Source: an uncultured Bacilli bacterium | Lineage (GTDB): Bacteria; Bacillota_I; Bacilli_A; RF39; UBA660 | Direction: 5' to 3' | DNA: 6,934 bases | NCBI GenBank assembly: GCA_947631525.1 | Contig: CANRLQ010000052.1 | Span: 1-6,934, forward strand | In this document: positions 5,992-6,934 of the stretch, piece after piece | Numbering within the stretch: position 1 is the stretch's first letter | How the letters are laid out: every line of letters starts with the position of its first letter | Notes under the pieces: model-generated | Seen by the model: only the letters and a program-made list of their open reading frames with translations | Told to the model about the DNA's origin: nothing | Database searches by the model: none | Program-made: the position numbers and the translations under genes

Positions 5992-6855
5992 TTAAAACAT
6001 TTTATATGGTTTAATTTTACCTTTTTCTTTTTCATAATTTTTATAAATAGCTAAAACATTATTATTTTTTTTAAATAAAATCATATCTTCATTATAAACA
6101 TTATCTAAAATTTGACCATTTTTAATTTTTTTCTCTAATTCATCATCTACTTCTATTGTATACATGTCTTTTAATATTTCTTCTATTTTTATTAAATTAA
6201 AATTATCATTTTCTATATCATTTAATGTATAACAATTATTAATACTAAAATTACCTTGTTTAGTTCTAATTAAATTTTTCATTGTTCCAATTGTATTTAA
6301 TGAAATAGCTATATCTTGTATTAAACTTCGTATATAAGTACCTTTACTAACTAAAGTTCTTATTTTAAATACTGTTTTATTATCTTCATAATTAATATCA
6401 CTTATAAGTTCTAATTCCTTTATATCGACTAATCGTTTAGGTAAAGCTACTTCTTTGTTTTGTCTTGCATACTCATATAATTTTTTACCATTTACTTTAA
6501 CAGCCGAATATATAGGTACCGTTTGTTCATATTCCTTAGTCATTTCTTTTAATGATTTTTCTATTTCTTCTTTTGTTATTTTTACATTTTCACTTTTTAG
6601 TATATTACCTGTTATATCTAAAGTATCGGTTTTTAATCCAAGAATTATTTCAGCTTCATATTCTTTATAAGTAGAAGTTAAATATTCAACTAACTTAGTA
6701 GCTCTACCAACACAGATTACTAATACACCGGTTGCTAGGGGATCTAATGTCCCAGTATGTCCTACTTTTTTCGTTTGTAGTTTTTTAGATATAATATTTA
6801 CAATATCCCTACTAGTATAATTTTTTTCTTTATTTACAAGTAATACCCCATTCAT
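5992..6855 (-). CDS. truB: tRNA pseudouridine(55) synthase TruB
   Basis: TruB converts uridine 55 in the T-loop of nearly all elongator tRNAs to pseudouridine and also acts as a tRNA-folding chaperone. From ATG 6855 the product has 287 residues. MNGVLLVNKE is the standard family N-terminus. GHTGTLDPLATG at 32-43 carries the catalytic Asp38. EYEAEIILG at 65-73 holds the conserved Tyr66, YSAVKVNGKKLYEYAR at 116-131 is the second motif, and VSKGTYIRSL at 169-178 the third. A short C-terminal PUA-like region follows from about 232. The frame stays open to the right edge and a TTG lies at 6873, but homologues begin at MNG and the ATG has an ACGTGAT site three bases before it. rbfA or ribF often neighbours truB; here the downstream gene is a cysteine desulfurase, and the upstream gene is out of view. 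Confidence 0.95.
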   Translation of the reverse strand: MNGVLLVNKEKNYTSRDIVNIISKKLQTKKVGHTGTLDPLATGVLVICVGRATKLVEYLTSTYKEYEAEIILGLKTDTLDITGNILKSENVKITKEEIEKSLKEMTKEYEQTVPIYSAVKVNGKKLYEYARQNKEVALPKRLVDIKELELISDINYEDNKTVFKIRTLVSKGTYIRSLIQDIAISLNTIGTMKNLIRTKQGNFSINNCYTLNDIENDNFNLIKIEEILKDMYTIEVDDELEKKIKNGQILDNVYNEDMILFKKNNNVLAIYKNYEKEKGKIKPYKMF

Positions 6856-6868
6856 AAAATCACGTATA

Positions 6869-6918
6869 ATCAATCTTATAGAAATATTAATTAATTTCTT
6901 ATTGATTGATTCCTTTCT
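6869..6918 (-). promoter_or_regulatory. Possible 5' leader hairpin and displaced Shine-Dalgarno site upstream of truB
   Basis: On the minus strand, a clear AGAAAGGA site (6918-6911) has no start codon at the usual distance. It is followed at once by a nested inverted repeat. Outer arms ATCAATC and GATTGAT (6910-6904 with 6875-6869) enclose inner arms AGAAAT and ATTTCT (6899-6894 with 6885-6880), around an eight-base loop and a four-by-four internal loop. After the structure, 13 bases lead to ATG 6855. Folding would bring AGAAAGGA near the ATG. Whether this occurs is unknown; the sequence is so AT-rich that chance pairing is a real alternative. I see no gene in 6856-6934. Confidence 0.35.
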
Positions 6919-6934
6919 ATTTAATATTTTTTTA

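Noticed and set aside
6856..6873. TTG start of truB at 6873
   Set aside because: It adds six residues not expected in the family; MNGVLLVNK at ATG 6855 is the conserved N-terminus. The frame is open to the window edge, but there is no better start further upstream within view.
1..6934. Alternative genetic code with TGA read as tryptophan
   Set aside because: Tryptophan positions such as residue 268 of the lipid kinase use TGG, and none of the conserved reading frames contains an in-frame TGA.
1..6934. Insertion sequences, tRNA genes, defence or phage genes
   Set aside because: No transposase-like protein, paired terminal repeats, tRNA-like cloverleaf or recognisable defence or phage protein was found; every long frame is assigned to a cellular gene.

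Overview
This 6.9 kb window is very AT-rich, and every gene I can support lies on the minus strand. The low GC, strong extended Shine-Dalgarno sites, AT-rich intrinsic terminators, a Gram-positive-style lipoprotein and family content (QueH, NifS-type desulfurase, TruB, DagK-like kinase, CPC-type metal ATPase) point to a low-GC Firmicute or Mollicutes-related gut-type bacterium. Tryptophan is encoded by TGG and no reading frame needs TGA to be read through, so the code looks standard. The lineage call is inference; nothing here identifies a species.

In the direction of transcription (right to left) there are three probable transcription units. (1) 6855-4839: truB (tRNA pseudouridine-55 synthase), then a NifS/IscS-family cysteine desulfurase 34 bases downstream, closed by a 12-bp-stem intrinsic terminator at 4769-4798. 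(2) 4726-2254: a zinc/cadmium-type P1B ATPase without an N-terminal metal-binding domain, then a six-helix DUF308/HdeD-like membrane protein, closed by a terminator at 2221-2249. (3) From a good promoter at 2184-2211: a diacylglycerol/lipid kinase family protein, queH (epoxyqueuosine reductase, last step of queuosine synthesis) and a lipoprotein that runs off the left edge. The genes in unit 3 overlap by 1 and 11 bases, so they are probably translationally coupled.

Functionally this is mostly housekeeping. It contains tRNA modification (TruB and QueH directly, the desulfurase possibly as sulfur donor), metal-ion efflux, and membrane lipid or envelope functions. Three obvious starts are worth correcting or noting. 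DUF308 should begin at ATG 2865, not at an upstream TTG. TruB should begin at ATG 6855, not at TTG 6873. QueH begins with GTG. I found no mobile element, CRISPR array, tRNA, rRNA or riboswitch, and no clear sign of a new multi-gene system. The less ordinary points are the unrecognised repeat-bearing lipoprotein, the ATPase/DUF308 pairing, a nearly constant Shine-Dalgarno register, and a nested hairpin upstream of truB. No gene-free stretch exceeds 112 bases.
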